A stretch of DNA of 19,337 nucleotides, taken from Candidatus Eiseniibacteriota bacterium. Its GTDB lineage: Bacteria > Eisenbacteria > RBG-16-71-46. The stretch lies in contig CAIXRL010000151.1 in NCBI GenBank assembly GCA_903921835.1, positions 1 to 19,337 on the forward strand. Direction: 5' to 3'. Under the pieces are notes generated by a model. That model had not been told where the DNA came from, searched no databases, and saw only the letters and a program-made list of their open reading frames with translations. Positions 1 through 7,677 of the stretch are shown in pieces. The position numbers were made by a program, and so were the translations under genes. Positions within the stretch are counted from its first letter, which is position 1; each line of letters begins with the position of its first letter.

Positions 1-400
1 GACTCGCGCACGGACTCGCCGACGCGCTTGCCGGCGGACTCGCGGACGCACTCGCCGGCGGACTCGCCGACGGGCGCGCCGTCGCGCTCGCCGACGGACT
101 TGCGGACGGACTCGCAGGCGCGCTCGCCGGCGGACTCGCGGACGGAGTCGCGGATGGACTCGCCGTCGCGCTCGCCGGCGGACTCGCCGACGGGCGCGCA
201 GGCGCAGTCGCCAGCGGACTCGCCGACGGACTCGCGGACGGAGTCGCGGATGGACTCGCGGATGGACTCGCCGTCGCGCTCGCCGGCGAACTCGCCGACG
301 GGCGCGCAGGCGCAGTCGCCAGCGGACTCGCGGACGGAGTCGCGGATGGACTCGCCGGCGGACTCGCGGATGGACGCGCCGACGGAGTCGCGGCCGCGGT
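1..400. repeat. degenerate minisatellite inside the fliK-like gene
   Basis: The plus strand is built from variants of a 12-base unit close to ggactcgccgac, each a whole number of codons. Larger copies are visible: the block beginning gacggagtcgcggatggact starts at 141, 237 and 333 (96-base spacing), and the block beginning ctcgccgacgggcgcgcagg starts at 183 and 291 (108-base spacing), with a related diverged block at 63. Units keep the reading frame, so copy-number change would lengthen or shorten the protein without a frameshift. Confidence 0.85.
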
Positions 401-1054
401 ATTTGCGAAACGCGGCGCCGTCTTCGCGGACAGCACGCGCACGGCGAGTTCGCCGTCGCCCGGGATCAGGGTCGTGCCGGGCAGAAGCGCTTCCCCGGCC
501 CTCGCTGCCGACGATTCCGGCGCCAGCGCGGCCCGCACCTGGTCGGGCATGATGACGTCTGTCACCTGAACCGGCGCCGCAACCGGCAGCGGCGCGGGTG
601 CCGGAGCCGGGTTTTCGCCCCGGCCCGCGGCGGACGGCGGAGCGAGAACGTTCTGCGTCCCCTCGCTCGCCGCACTCGCCGCGCCCGGAGCTGTCGTGTT
701 CCGCGAATCGGCGCCGTCCGCGCCGGAGTCGCGAGTGGGTCCCTTCGCCGGGCCCGCGTCGGTGCGCGAAGCGCCCCCTGCCTGCGCTGTTTCGCACGGC
801 CGCGCGTCCTGACCGTTCGCGCGCACGTCCTGTTCCTCGCCCGCGCGCACGTGCACCGGCGGTTCGCCGTCCCGCGGCCGGTCGTCCTCACGGGGAGAGA
901 TCGCGGGCGGCGCTTCGGCGCGCGGCGGCGACTGCGCGGCCGCGGCGGCGCCGAGCGCGACGTCGAAACCCGTCCCATCGCGGCGATCGCGCGCGGATGA
1001 TTCCGTGCGTGAATCGCGCCTGGCGGCGGGAATCCCACTCACGACTGGATTCAC
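1..1054 (-). CDS. fliK: FliK-like flagellar hook-length control protein, C-terminus cut by window edge
   Basis: I infer this as FliK from position and composition; the diagnostic C-terminal hook-binding domain lies beyond the left edge. FliK is a secreted ruler that sets hook length and switches export specificity. Translation starts at a GTG (1054-1052) that overlaps the TGA of the preceding MotE-like gene, giving a four-base GTGA overlap and suggesting coupled translation. About 351 residues are visible. Residues 1-215 are Ala/Pro/Arg/Glu-rich with no recognisable fold. From about residue 218 to the edge the protein is almost only Ala, Ser, Pro and Thr in an imperfect A-S-P-S pattern, encoded by a DNA minisatellite. 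FliK proteins commonly have a poorly conserved, extended, Pro/Ala-rich N-terminal region, and fliK commonly follows fliJ-ylxF. It could instead be another low-complexity exported flagellar protein. Confidence 0.62.
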   Translation of the reverse strand, partial: MNPVVSGIPAARRDSRTESSARDRRDGTGFDVALGAAAAAQSPPRAEAPPAISPREDDRPRDGEPPVHVRAGEEQDVRANGQDARPCETAQAGGASRTDAGPAKGPTRDSGADGADSRNTTAPGAASAASEGTQNVLAPPSAAGRGENPAPAPAPLPVAAPVQVTDVIMPDQVRAALAPESSAARAGEALLPGTTLIPGDGELAVRVLSAKTAPRFANTAAATPSARPSASPPASPSATPSASPLATAPARPSASSPASATASPSASPSATPSASPSASPLATAPARPSASPPASATASPSATPSASPPASAPASPSASPSASATARPSASPPASASASPPASASASPCAS

Positions 1055-1620
1055 GGGCGGACCTCCTTCGCCGGGATGAGCAACCTGCGGCTGAGGACCG
1101 CGCCGCGCTCGGGCGCCAGCTGGCCGAGCACGCCCGCGGCCTGCCGCGGCGACATCGAGCGCAGCAACCCCTCGACCTGATCGTCGTTCAGGTAGCAGAC
1201 GATCTTCGCCGCCTCGGCCGGCTTCATGTTGAGCAGGATGCTGCCCACCTGCTTGTAGGACTCGGCGTCCGGCGAGTTCGCCGGACGGACCGCGTGCACC
1301 GCGGTCTCGGCGGCCGCGGGCACGTGCGTGACCGGGGGGGCCTGCGAACCGGCGGTGGAGGCCACGGCCGTCGTGGGCGGCGTGACCACCGGCGCCGACG
1401 CCGAGGACTCGCGCGCCGCGGGGGCCGGCGCCTTCACGACGCGAGCCGCCTGCGCGACCGGCGCGGCAACGGGCAGGTGCGCGGCGTGCGTGGTGTCCGC
1501 ATGCGCGATGGCGAGCGAATCCGCCGCCGTCAGCCGGACCGGCGTGGTCAGCACCATGACGCCCGTGCTGCCTCCCAGGCCGAGCACGAACGCCAGAACG
1601 CCGAAGATCACGGGTTTCAT
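1051..1620 (-). CDS. MotE/YlxF-like membrane-anchored flagellar protein (MgtE N-domain type)
   Basis: A 189-residue protein with one N-terminal membrane segment (about residues 4-26), a long Ala/Pro/Val/Thr-rich spacer (about 40-117), and a C-terminal helical module (about 120-180) containing ILLNMKPAEAAKIV and SPRQAAGVLGQLAP. These two helices match the repeat style of the MgtE intracellular N domain found in MotE and in B. subtilis YlxF. YlxF-type genes occupy this same place between fliJ and fliK. The family is thought to be periplasmic and to help chaperone or stabilise motility proteins; the exact role here is unknown. The start codon (1620-1618) overlaps the fliJ stop by four bases (ATGA), and the stop overlaps the GTG of the fliK-like gene. 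Longer in-frame upstream starts would run inside fliJ and are rejected. Confidence 0.78.
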   Translation of the reverse strand: MKPVIFGVLAFVLGLGGSTGVMVLTTPVRLTAADSLAIAHADTTHAAHLPVAAPVAQAARVVKAPAPAARESSASAPVVTPPTTAVASTAGSQAPPVTHVPAAAETAVHAVRPANSPDAESYKQVGSILLNMKPAEAAKIVCYLNDDQVEGLLRSMSPRQAAGVLGQLAPERGAVLSRRLLIPAKEVRP

Positions 1621-2072
1621 GTGCGGTCCTCTTTCGTCGAGTGGCGGTTCAGCGCCACGCTGTCGGTTTCCTTCTGGTCTTCGCGCGCGCCCGCCTCCCG
1701 CCACGCCTCGAATCGTTTCTCCTTGAGCCGCTCGACCACGCGCAGGTCGCGGCGGGCGACGCCGTACCGCTCCTGTTCGTCGCCGACGCGCACCCGCGCC
1801 GCGTCCAGATCGTCGCCGGCCGCCTCGATGCGCGCCGCAGCCGCATCGCGCGACAGGTCGAAGTTCCCGAGCGTCCCGGCGGGCAGCACCTGCGCCCCCG
1901 CGGCCTCCGCGGCGCTCTCGCCCGCACGTTCGAGATCGCGCCGCGCGCGCGCGAGGTCCTCGAGGCTCTCCTGCTCGGCCCGCATCGCGAACCCCAGGGC
2001 CGCCGCGCGCTCGCGTTCGACGCGTTCGCGCAGCTCGCGGATGCGCTCGAGCCGGAAGGTGAACCGCTTCAC
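1617..2072 (-). CDS. fliJ: flagellar export protein FliJ
   Basis: A 151-residue, highly charged, almost entirely helical protein beginning MKRFTFRLERIRELRE, the usual FliJ opening (basic/aromatic start followed by a long coiled coil). FliJ is the small cytoplasmic stalk of the type III export ATPase. It sits in the FliI hexamer, links it to the FlhA export gate and helps recycle chaperones. The length is typical for the family. It follows fliI with a four-base overlap (ATGA at 2072-2069) and overlaps the MotE-like gene by four bases. Heptad-like spacing of Leu, Ala and Val continues through about residue 125, and the C-terminus is a short polar tail. Sequence conservation in FliJ is low, so the call rests on length, coiled-coil nature, N-terminal signature and position directly after fliI. 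Confidence 0.85.
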   Translation of the reverse strand: MKRFTFRLERIRELRERVERERAAALGFAMRAEQESLEDLARARRDLERAGESAAEAAGAQVLPAGTLGNFDLSRDAAAARIEAAGDDLDAARVRVGDEQERYGVARRDLRVVERLKEKRFEAWREAGAREDQKETDSVALNRHSTKEDRT

Positions 2073-3415
2073 TGGTCACCTCCGAGTCCCGGCGCGTTCG
2101 TCATCACCTCGGCGAGACGCTCGCGTGTGGTCTCGTAGGCCGAGCCCTCCTCGGGCGTCTGGCGCAGAAACGCCTGCATGGCGGGCCGCAGCGCGATCGC
2201 GGCGTCCACGAAGCGGTCCACGCCCGGTTTGTAGGCGCCGACCGTGATGAGGTCCTCGTGCGCGTGGTACGCGGCCTCGAGCCGCAGGAACTGGTTGGCG
2301 ATCTCGCGCTCCTCGCGCGAGAGCACGTCGTCCCGCACGCGGCTCACGCTCTCGAGCACGTCGATGGCCGGGAAGTGCTTGGCGCTCGCGAGCCGGCGCG
2401 TGAGCACGACGTGACCGTCGAGCACCGAGCGGGCGGCGTCGGCCACCGGCTCGTTGAAGTCGTCGCCCTCGACGAGCACGGTGTACAGGCCGGTGATGCT
2501 GCCCTGCGCGGAGGCGCCCGCGCGCTCCAGCAGGCGCGGCAGCGCGGCGAATACCGAGGGCGGATAGCCCTTGGTGGCCGGCGGCTCGCCGACGGCGAGG
2601 CCCATTTCGCGCCACGCCATCGCGACGCGCGTGACGGAATCCATCATCAGCAGCACGTCGCGCCCCGTGTCGCGGAAGTACTCGGCGATCGCCGTCGCGA
2701 CCATGGCTCCGGTCGCGCGCACCACGGGCGCCTGGTCGCTCGTCGCGACCACGACGACCGAACGCGAAAGGCCCTCGGGGCCGAGGTCGCGCTCGATGAA
2801 CTCCCGCACCTCGCGGCCGCGCTCGCCGAGCAGCGCGATGACGTTGATGTCGGCGCTCGTGCGCCGGGCGATCATGCCGAGCAGCACGCTCTTGCCCACG
2901 CCGCTTCCGGACATGATGCCGATGCGCTGGCCGCGCCCGAGCGTGAGCAGCCCGTCGAGCGCGCGCACACCGGTCGCGAGCGGCTGGTGGATCCGCGGGC
3001 GGTGCAGCGGCGACGGCGGCCCGGCCGTGAGCGACTGCCGGCGCGTGCGGCCCAGCGGCCGGCCGTCGTCGATCGGCCGCCCGAGACCGTCGAGCACACG
3101 GCCGACCAGCTGCTCGCCCACCTGCGCGAAGAACGGCCGCCCCAGCGGCACGACGGTGGCGCCGGGGTGAATGCCCTCGAGCTCGCCCAGCGGCATGAGC
3201 AGCACGCCGCGCTCGTGGAAGCCCGCGACCTGCGCCAGGATGCCGTTCCTGTCGTCGGGCGCGATCCGGCACACCTCGCCCACGGCGACCGGCAGCGACG
3301 ACACCTCGACCACCTGCCCGATGATCCGGGTCACGCGGCCGAAGGCGGCGAAGCGCGGCGTCTCGGCAACGGAGGCCAGCGAGCTCGCAGCCCAGCCGGG
3401 CAGGGACTCAGTCAT
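2069..3415 (-). CDS. fliI: flagellum-specific export ATPase FliI
   Basis: A 448-residue ATPase of the F1-beta/FliI family that energises unloading of export substrates at the base of the flagellum. Visible motifs are the Walker A loop SGSGVGKS (169-176), GERGREV (197-203), the Walker B stretch VLLMMDS (254-260), then GYPPSVFAALPRLLERAG and GSITGLYTVLVEGDD, all typical of FliI. The N-terminal part (about 25-95) is the beta-barrel domain, with GRVTRIIGQVVEV. I start it at ATG 3415, because the in-frame upstream extension to 3499 lies inside fliH and reads as an unrelated Ser/Arg-rich string. It overlaps the fliH stop by eight bases and its own stop overlaps the fliJ start. Expected partners are FliH (negative regulator) and FliJ (stalk), both adjacent. 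Confidence 0.97.
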   Translation of the reverse strand: MTESLPGWAASSLASVAETPRFAAFGRVTRIIGQVVEVSSLPVAVGEVCRIAPDDRNGILAQVAGFHERGVLLMPLGELEGIHPGATVVPLGRPFFAQVGEQLVGRVLDGLGRPIDDGRPLGRTRRQSLTAGPPSPLHRPRIHQPLATGVRALDGLLTLGRGQRIGIMSGSGVGKSVLLGMIARRTSADINVIALLGERGREVREFIERDLGPEGLSRSVVVVATSDQAPVVRATGAMVATAIAEYFRDTGRDVLLMMDSVTRVAMAWREMGLAVGEPPATKGYPPSVFAALPRLLERAGASAQGSITGLYTVLVEGDDFNEPVADAARSVLDGHVVLTRRLASAKHFPAIDVLESVSRVRDDVLSREEREIANQFLRLEAAYHAHEDLITVGAYKPGVDRFVDAAIALRPAMQAFLRQTPEEGSAYETTRERLAEVMTNAPGLGGDQ

Positions 3416-4100
3416 GGTCGAACCTCTCGTAGAGCGCGCGGAGCGCCACGTCGACGCGACCGTCCACGATGCGGTGCGGGGTCTCCGCGACGAAGCCACC
3501 GCGCTCCACGGACGGATCGCCGACCCACTGCAGGTGCACCTGCCTGCCCTCGGGGCGGAGGCCCTCGAGCGACGACGCCAGCGTGTGCAGGTCCTCGGGG
3601 TTCAGCCGCACCTCGATCGAGTGATCGAGCGGCAGCAGGTCGAGGGCGCGGCGCACCAGATCGCCGACGCGCGACGGGTCGATCGTCAGCTCGTGCTGAA
3701 CGATGTGCCGGGCCACGGCGACGGCCAGCGCCTGCAGGTCGCGCTCGCGGTCCTGCGCGAACTCGGTGGTAATGGTCTCCAGGTGGTCGGCGGCCCGCGC
3801 CACGGCCTGCAGGGCCGTCGCGCAACGCTCGTCGGCGCGCTCGCGCTCGGTGCGCGTGGCCTCGGTGCGGCCGCGCACGAACGCCCCCTCCTCCAGCAGC
3901 TGGCGCGCCCTGTCCGCGGTCATCTGCACCGTGGTGCGCAGCGAGGGCAGCCAGCTCGCGGAGCCCTGGGTCGCGCCGTCCGCGGCCAGCGGGGCCTCGG
4001 GCACGAGGGTCGGGGCAAACGCGGCCCCACGGGGCGCCTCGCAGGACGCGTCCGCGAGCTCCAGCGGCTGCCACAGGCCGGCGTCATTGGATGATGTCAT
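3408..4100 (-). CDS. fliH: flagellar assembly protein FliH
   Basis: A 230-residue cytoplasmic protein that, in known systems, dimerises, binds the N-terminus of FliI and docks the ATPase to the C-ring. The N-terminal 60 residues are variable and Pro/Ala-rich. A charged helical region follows (about 55-115, with EGAFVRGRTEATRTERERAD). The C-terminal globular part has the family pattern ALAVAVARHIVQHELTIDPSRV, then EVRLNPEDLHTL, and ends with GGFVAETPHRIVDGRVDVAL. The start is uncertain. ATG at 4100 has a GGGGGC stretch upstream at suitable spacing and is my choice; a GTG at 4112 would add four residues. Either start lies inside the end of fliG, so the genes overlap by 17-29 bases. It precedes fliI with an eight-base overlap. 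Confidence 0.93.
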   Translation of the reverse strand: MTSSNDAGLWQPLELADASCEAPRGAAFAPTLVPEAPLAADGATQGSASWLPSLRTTVQMTADRARQLLEEGAFVRGRTEATRTERERADERCATALQAVARAADHLETITTEFAQDRERDLQALAVAVARHIVQHELTIDPSRVGDLVRRALDLLPLDHSIEVRLNPEDLHTLASSLEGLRPEGRQVHLQWVGDPSVERGGFVAETPHRIVDGRVDVALRALYERFDHD

Positions 4101-5133
4101 CGCCGCCCCCACGTCCCGCGATCAGGATCTCGCCGGAATCCGACAGCGTGCGCACGCTCTCGATGATGCGCGCGTGCGCCGCCTCGACGTCCTTGACCCG
4201 CACCGGCCCCAGCATCTCGATTTCCTCTTCCAGCGCCTGTCCCGCGCGTTCCGACATGTTCGAGCGGATGTGCTTCTTGAGCTCGTCGCTCGCCGCCTTG
4301 AGCGCGAGCGCGAGATCCTTCGCGTCCACGTCGCGGAGCACGCGCTGGATGCCGCGCGAATCCACCAGGAGCAGGTCCTCGAAGACGAACATGAGGGCCT
4401 TGATCTGGTTGGCGATGTCGTTGTTGCGCCCTTCGATCCCCGCCAGCAGCTCCTTCTCCAGGCTGCCGCCGGTGAGGTTGAGCAGCTTGGCGACGGCCTG
4501 CGGCCCGCCGGAGAGCGTCATCTCCTCCGACAGCGAGAGATCCGTCTTGCTCGAGAGGCCGCTCTCGACGACGAGCAGCATCTCGGGGGAGATCTTGTCC
4601 ATGCGCGCGATGCGATAGAGCACCTCGGAGGCGATCACCGGCTCCATGCCGGCGATCACGCTCGAGGACTGCCGCAGGTCGAGGTGCGCCAGGATGAGCG
4701 CGATCGTCTGCGGGTGTTCGCCCCGCAGGATGCCGGTGAGGACCTCGGGCGCCGCGTTGCGCAGACGCTTCAGGCCCGTGTCCACCATCTGCTCCTGAAT
4801 CCGCTCGAGGATCGCCTTGGCCTTGCCGGATCCCAGCGCCGCCTCGAGGATCTCCGTCGCGTAGCCGAGCCCCCCGCGCGAGATGGACTCCACCGCGCGC
4901 GAGACCTGCTGGAACTCGGTGAGGACCGTGCTGACCCGTTCCGCGCCCACCATGGGGAGCGACGCGATCTCGCGCGAGATCACCTCGCACTCGCGCGACG
5001 TCAGCAACTGCAGGATGCGCGCGGAGCGTTCGGCTCCGAGCGCCATGCACAGCACCGCGCCCTTCTGGGCGCCGGTCATCGCGTCGGCGGCGGCGAGGGA
5101 GGTGCGGCCGCGCTTGGCCAGTGCGGTGGCCAT
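4084..5133 (-). CDS. fliG: flagellar motor switch protein FliG
   Basis: A 349-residue rotor protein of the C-ring, the component that touches the stator. The N-terminal domain (about 15-110) binds FliF. The middle domain carries the EHPQT motif (139-143) that contacts FliM. The C-terminal torque domain contains MFVFEDLLLVDSRGIQRVLR and SNMSERAGQALEEEIEMLGP. By alignment from memory with E. coli FliG, the charged torque residues are kept: K279, R296, E303/E304 and R312 correspond to K264, R281, D288/D289 and R297. Length is normal. It starts three bases after the fliF stop, and the downstream fliH overlaps its end. The tail after residue 335 is Gly/Asp-rich and probably disordered. Confidence 0.97.
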   Translation of the reverse strand: MATALAKRGRTSLAAADAMTGAQKGAVLCMALGAERSARILQLLTSRECEVISREIASLPMVGAERVSTVLTEFQQVSRAVESISRGGLGYATEILEAALGSGKAKAILERIQEQMVDTGLKRLRNAAPEVLTGILRGEHPQTIALILAHLDLRQSSSVIAGMEPVIASEVLYRIARMDKISPEMLLVVESGLSSKTDLSLSEEMTLSGGPQAVAKLLNLTGGSLEKELLAGIEGRNNDIANQIKALMFVFEDLLLVDSRGIQRVLRDVDAKDLALALKAASDELKKHIRSNMSERAGQALEEEIEMLGPVRVKDVEAAHARIIESVRTLSDSGEILIAGRGGGDDIIQ

Positions 5134-5136
5134 GGC

Positions 5137-6627
5137 CTAGTTCTCCGCCAGCCAGGCCTTGAGGACCTGGGCGGTCACCTCGGGACGATCTCCCGAGTCC
5201 TGCTTGAGGCGGTTCTTGAGCTTGGTGACGGCGCTGTCCTCGGGCGGCGGCAGCGCTTCCGGCTCCTCCTCGACGGCCGCGACGCCAGCGGCGGCGGCAC
5301 CGCCGCGCATCGCCAGGCCGGCACCTGCCGCCGCCCTGCGCCCCGGTGCGAGGAGACCACGGATCTGCAGCGCGATGAGCAGCATAACCACGATCGCGAC
5401 CACGCCCACGAGCGGATGGCTCAGGCGCTCCGCGACGGCGACGGGGTCGATCCCGGGCTTGGCCGGGCGTCCGTCGCCGGCGACCTGCACCGGCTCGAAC
5501 GGCACCGCGAGCACGGTCAGGCGGTCGCCGCGCGTGCTGTCGATGCCGACGGCGTTGCGCACCATGGCCTCGATGTCGGTGAGCATCTTCGCCTTCTCGC
5601 CCGCGCGCATGGACTTCTCGTCCACGAGCACGGCGACGGTCAGCCGGGTGAGCCGGCCGGCGAGGCTGCTGCTCTTCTCGACGCGACGCGAGTTCTGGTA
5701 CTGGTTGCTGACGATGGTCTGGGGCGGCCCCCCCTCGGCGGGTCCGCCCTCGCTGCGCTGCTCGGTCTGGAGCACCTGGCCGTCGGGGTTGTAAGTCTCG
5801 GTCGTGGCGTCCACCTGGTCGAAGCTGACGAGCGTGGACACCTGCGCACGCACGCGGCCCACCCCGACCACGGTGCCAACGAGGCCCTCGATCTTGTCCA
5901 CGAAGCGCGCTTCCATCCCGTGCGCGACGTCGAGCTGGCGGCCGGTGAGCCCCGCGCCGCCCGCGCCCGCCGAGGGCAGGGACAACACGCGGCCGGAGTT
6001 GTCCATCACCGCGACGTTGTCCGGCGACAGCCCTTCCACCGAGTTGCTCACGACGTACGTGATGCCCTGCACGGCCTCGCCGGACAGCGGCGTGCCACCC
6101 TTGAGCGTCAGCACGACGGACGCGGCCGCAGCGTGCTCCTGGCGGCGGATCGCGCTCGCGTTCGACAACAGCAGGTGCACCTCGGCGCGTTCGACGCCGG
6201 TGATCTGGCCGATCGTGCGCGCGAGCTCGCCCTCGAGCGCGCGCTGGTAGGTCACGCGCTGCGTGAAGTCGGTCATGCCCCAGGAGGGTTTGTCGAACAG
6301 CTCGAGCCCCGGCCGGCCGTTGCTCGGCAGACCGTCCTTGGCGAGCGCCACGCGCGCCCGCGCGACGTCCGCGACGGGCACCTCCACGTCGGTGCCGCTG
6401 GGGCCGAGGCGATACGGGATGGTCGCCTTGGCGAGCGTCTCGCCAACCTGGCCGACCTCCTTCAGCTCGAGGTCGTGGAACAGCGTGACGTACGTCGGCT
6501 TCGACGCCCAGCGGCCGATGAAGCCGATGGCGACGGCGAGGACGACCAGCGCGCCGAGCAGCAGGAAGCGGCGCGAGCCGTCCATGCCACGGACGCTGGA
6601 GAGAAACGGGATCGAGGAATCGGCCAT
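5137..6627 (-). CDS. fliF: flagellar MS-ring protein FliF
   Basis: A 496-residue membrane-ring protein on which the rotor is built and inside which the export gate sits. The first membrane segment is at about residues 20-38 and the second at about 404-424 (PLVGVVAIVVMLLIAL). Between them lie the periplasmic ring-building domains, with YVTLFHDLELKEVGQVGETL, SWGMTDFTQRVTYQRALEGEL, TIGQITGVERAEVHLLL and VLTLKGGTPLSGEAVQGIT. The C-terminal tail (about 462-496, ending AQVLKAWLAEN) is the helix pair that binds FliG. The protein is slightly shorter than the common 520-560 residues because the segment before the second membrane helix is compact. It begins 12 bases after fliE stops and ends three bases before fliG. 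Confidence 0.97.
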   Translation of the reverse strand: MADSSIPFLSSVRGMDGSRRFLLLGALVVLAVAIGFIGRWASKPTYVTLFHDLELKEVGQVGETLAKATIPYRLGPSGTDVEVPVADVARARVALAKDGLPSNGRPGLELFDKPSWGMTDFTQRVTYQRALEGELARTIGQITGVERAEVHLLLSNASAIRRQEHAAAASVVLTLKGGTPLSGEAVQGITYVVSNSVEGLSPDNVAVMDNSGRVLSLPSAGAGGAGLTGRQLDVAHGMEARFVDKIEGLVGTVVGVGRVRAQVSTLVSFDQVDATTETYNPDGQVLQTEQRSEGGPAEGGPPQTIVSNQYQNSRRVEKSSSLAGRLTRLTVAVLVDEKSMRAGEKAKMLTDIEAMVRNAVGIDSTRGDRLTVLAVPFEPVQVAGDGRPAKPGIDPVAVAERLSHPLVGVVAIVVMLLIALQIRGLLAPGRRAAAGAGLAMRGGAAAAGVAAVEEEPEALPPPEDSAVTKLKNRLKQDSGDRPEVTAQVLKAWLAEN

Positions 6628-6639
6628 GGAGTCGAGGCC

Positions 6640-6948
6640 CTACTGGATGTTCATCAGGGTGCTGTACGTGGTGGTGAGCTTGTTGCGGAGTTCGACGAGC
6701 AGCTCGAGAGAGATGGAGGCTTCCTCGCTCGCGGCCATCACCTGGTGCAGCTCGACGGGCTCTCCGCGCAGGTAGGCGGCGATCATGTCCTTCGAGTTGT
6801 CCTGCAGGTTCGAGGTGTCGTTGATCGCCTTCTTGAACAGGTCGCCGAACGACGCGCCCGGCGCGCCGGCCGCCGGCCCGATCTCGGGCCGCTCGAGCGG
6901 GCCCGTGAGTGCAGCGGCCCCGATGCGGGTGATGTCGGACATGGCCAT
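6640..6948 (-). CDS. fliE: flagellar hook-basal body protein FliE
   Basis: A 102-residue exported protein joining the MS-ring to the proximal rod. It has the normal FliE architecture: a variable N-terminal third, then SFGDLFKKAINDTSNLQDNS, then RGEPVELHQVMAASEEAS, and the strongly conserved ending ISLELLVELRNKLTTTYSTL. FliE has no cleaved signal peptide because it leaves through the flagellar type III system. The ATG (6948-6946) shares one base with the stop of the 94-residue gene upstream (TGATG), so the two are probably translated together. fliF follows after 12 bases. Confidence 0.95.
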   Translation of the reverse strand: MAMSDITRIGAAALTGPLERPEIGPAAGAPGASFGDLFKKAINDTSNLQDNSKDMIAAYLRGEPVELHQVMAASEEASISLELLVELRNKLTTTYSTLMNIQ

Positions 6949-7232
6949 CAGCCCTTCACGTCCAGCCGCTGCCCGATGGGCGCGGCGCCGGCCTGCGTTG
7001 CGGCCGCCGCGGCCCGGCTGCGGCCGTAGGTGAGCGCGCCGAGCGAGGCCTGTTGCGAGAAGAAGCTGCGCTCCTCGCCGGTGAGCAGCTCCCAGAGCGA
7101 ACTCTCCGCCGGCGCCTGCTCGGGCGGGCGCGCGGCTGTGGTGGCGGCGGCGCCGCGCGCCACGCCCGTCCCGGAAAGCACGGGCGGCGCGTAGGGGCGC
7201 AGCGGAAGGGATGACGTTCCTTGGACGCTCAT
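6948..7232 (-). CDS. small unrecognised protein encoded between flgC and fliE
   Basis: I do not recognise this 94-residue product. It has a good ribosome-binding site (GGAGG about eight bases before ATG 7232), starts 16 bases after the flgC stop and ends in a one-base TGATG overlap with fliE, so it is very likely a real member of the operon. The first 40 residues are low-complexity (Ala, Pro, Ser, Thr). Residues about 43-72 form a compact stretch with aromatic and charged positions: SSLWELLTGEERSFFSQQAS followed by LGALTYGRSR. No signal peptide or membrane segment is visible. A protein in this place could be a rod-assembly accessory, an export chaperone or an exported basal-body part; this is inference from position only. 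The WELLTGEERSFF...LTYG pattern is the part most likely to be conserved. Confidence 0.75.
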   Translation of the reverse strand: MSVQGTSSLPLRPYAPPVLSGTGVARGAAATTAARPPEQAPAESSLWELLTGEERSFFSQQASLGALTYGRSRAAAAATQAGAAPIGQRLDVKG

Positions 7233-7248
7233 CGGTGCCTGCCTCCGT

Positions 7249-7677
7249 TCAGATGTCGAGCGCGCGACGCAACATGCTCTTCGCGGCCTGGAAGACGCTG
7301 ACGTTCGCCTCGTGCACGCGGCGCGCGATCATCAGGTCCACGAGTTCGTTGTTGATGTCCACGTTCGGGTACTCGACGAAGCCCTGCGCATTCGCGTCCG
7401 GATGCGAGGGGTCGTAGACCATGCGGCCGGGCCTCGTGTCCTCCTTCACCACCAGGCCCGGGCGTCCCGTGACGGGATCGACCCCAACCTCGGCGATCTC
7501 GCGCTTGTAGGCGCCGCCCTCCGGCGTGCGCGTCACCTCGGCGTTCGCGAGGTTGCGCGAGATCACCTCGAGGAAACGCTGCTCGACCGCCATGCCGTCG
7601 GCGCTGGCGCCCAGGCCGGGCATCAGCTGCCGGACGGGGCGCGGCCATTGCGGGAAGCCGGAGATCGGACTAGCCAT
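7249..7677 (-). CDS. flgC: flagellar proximal rod protein FlgC
   Basis: A 142-residue proximal-rod subunit exported by the flagellar type III system. The N-terminal rod signature is present in modified form: GASADGMAVEQRFLEVISRN followed by LANAEVTRTPEGGAYKRE. The C-terminal family block GFVEYPNVDINNELVDLMIA, followed by RRVHEANVSVFQAAKSMLRR, is highly diagnostic. The N-terminus carries about 18 extra residues before the usual start of the rod motif (MASPISGFPQWPRPVRQL), and no internal ATG fits better. It overlaps the end of flgB by eight bases, the expected flgB-flgC-fliE order apart from the small gene inserted before fliE. Confidence 0.95.
   Translation of the reverse strand: MASPISGFPQWPRPVRQLMPGLGASADGMAVEQRFLEVISRNLANAEVTRTPEGGAYKREIAEVGVDPVTGRPGLVVKEDTRPGRMVYDPSHPDANAQGFVEYPNVDINNELVDLMIARRVHEANVSVFQAAKSMLRRALDI

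Noticed and set aside
1..400. Possible CRISPR array
   Set aside because: Units are short, contiguous and all variants of one 12-base sequence. There are no unique spacers and the frame stays open, so it is coding minisatellite.
28..552. Plus-strand repetitive frame of Asp-Ser-Pro-Arg type
   Set aside because: It arises from the minisatellite, which is open in several frames. The minus-strand frame continues the operon with a four-base overlap and is the better gene.
598..3772. Two long plus-strand open frames (598-2247 and 2258-3772)
   Set aside because: Both are antisense to fliK-like, motE-like, fliJ, fliI and fliH, lack motifs, and consist of Arg/Ala/His-rich shadow sequence.
3703..7029. 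1108-residue open frame on the plus strand opposite fliE-fliH
   Set aside because: It lies antisense to fliE, fliF, fliG and fliH, all of which carry clear family motifs. The composition is that of a shadow frame in high-GC DNA.
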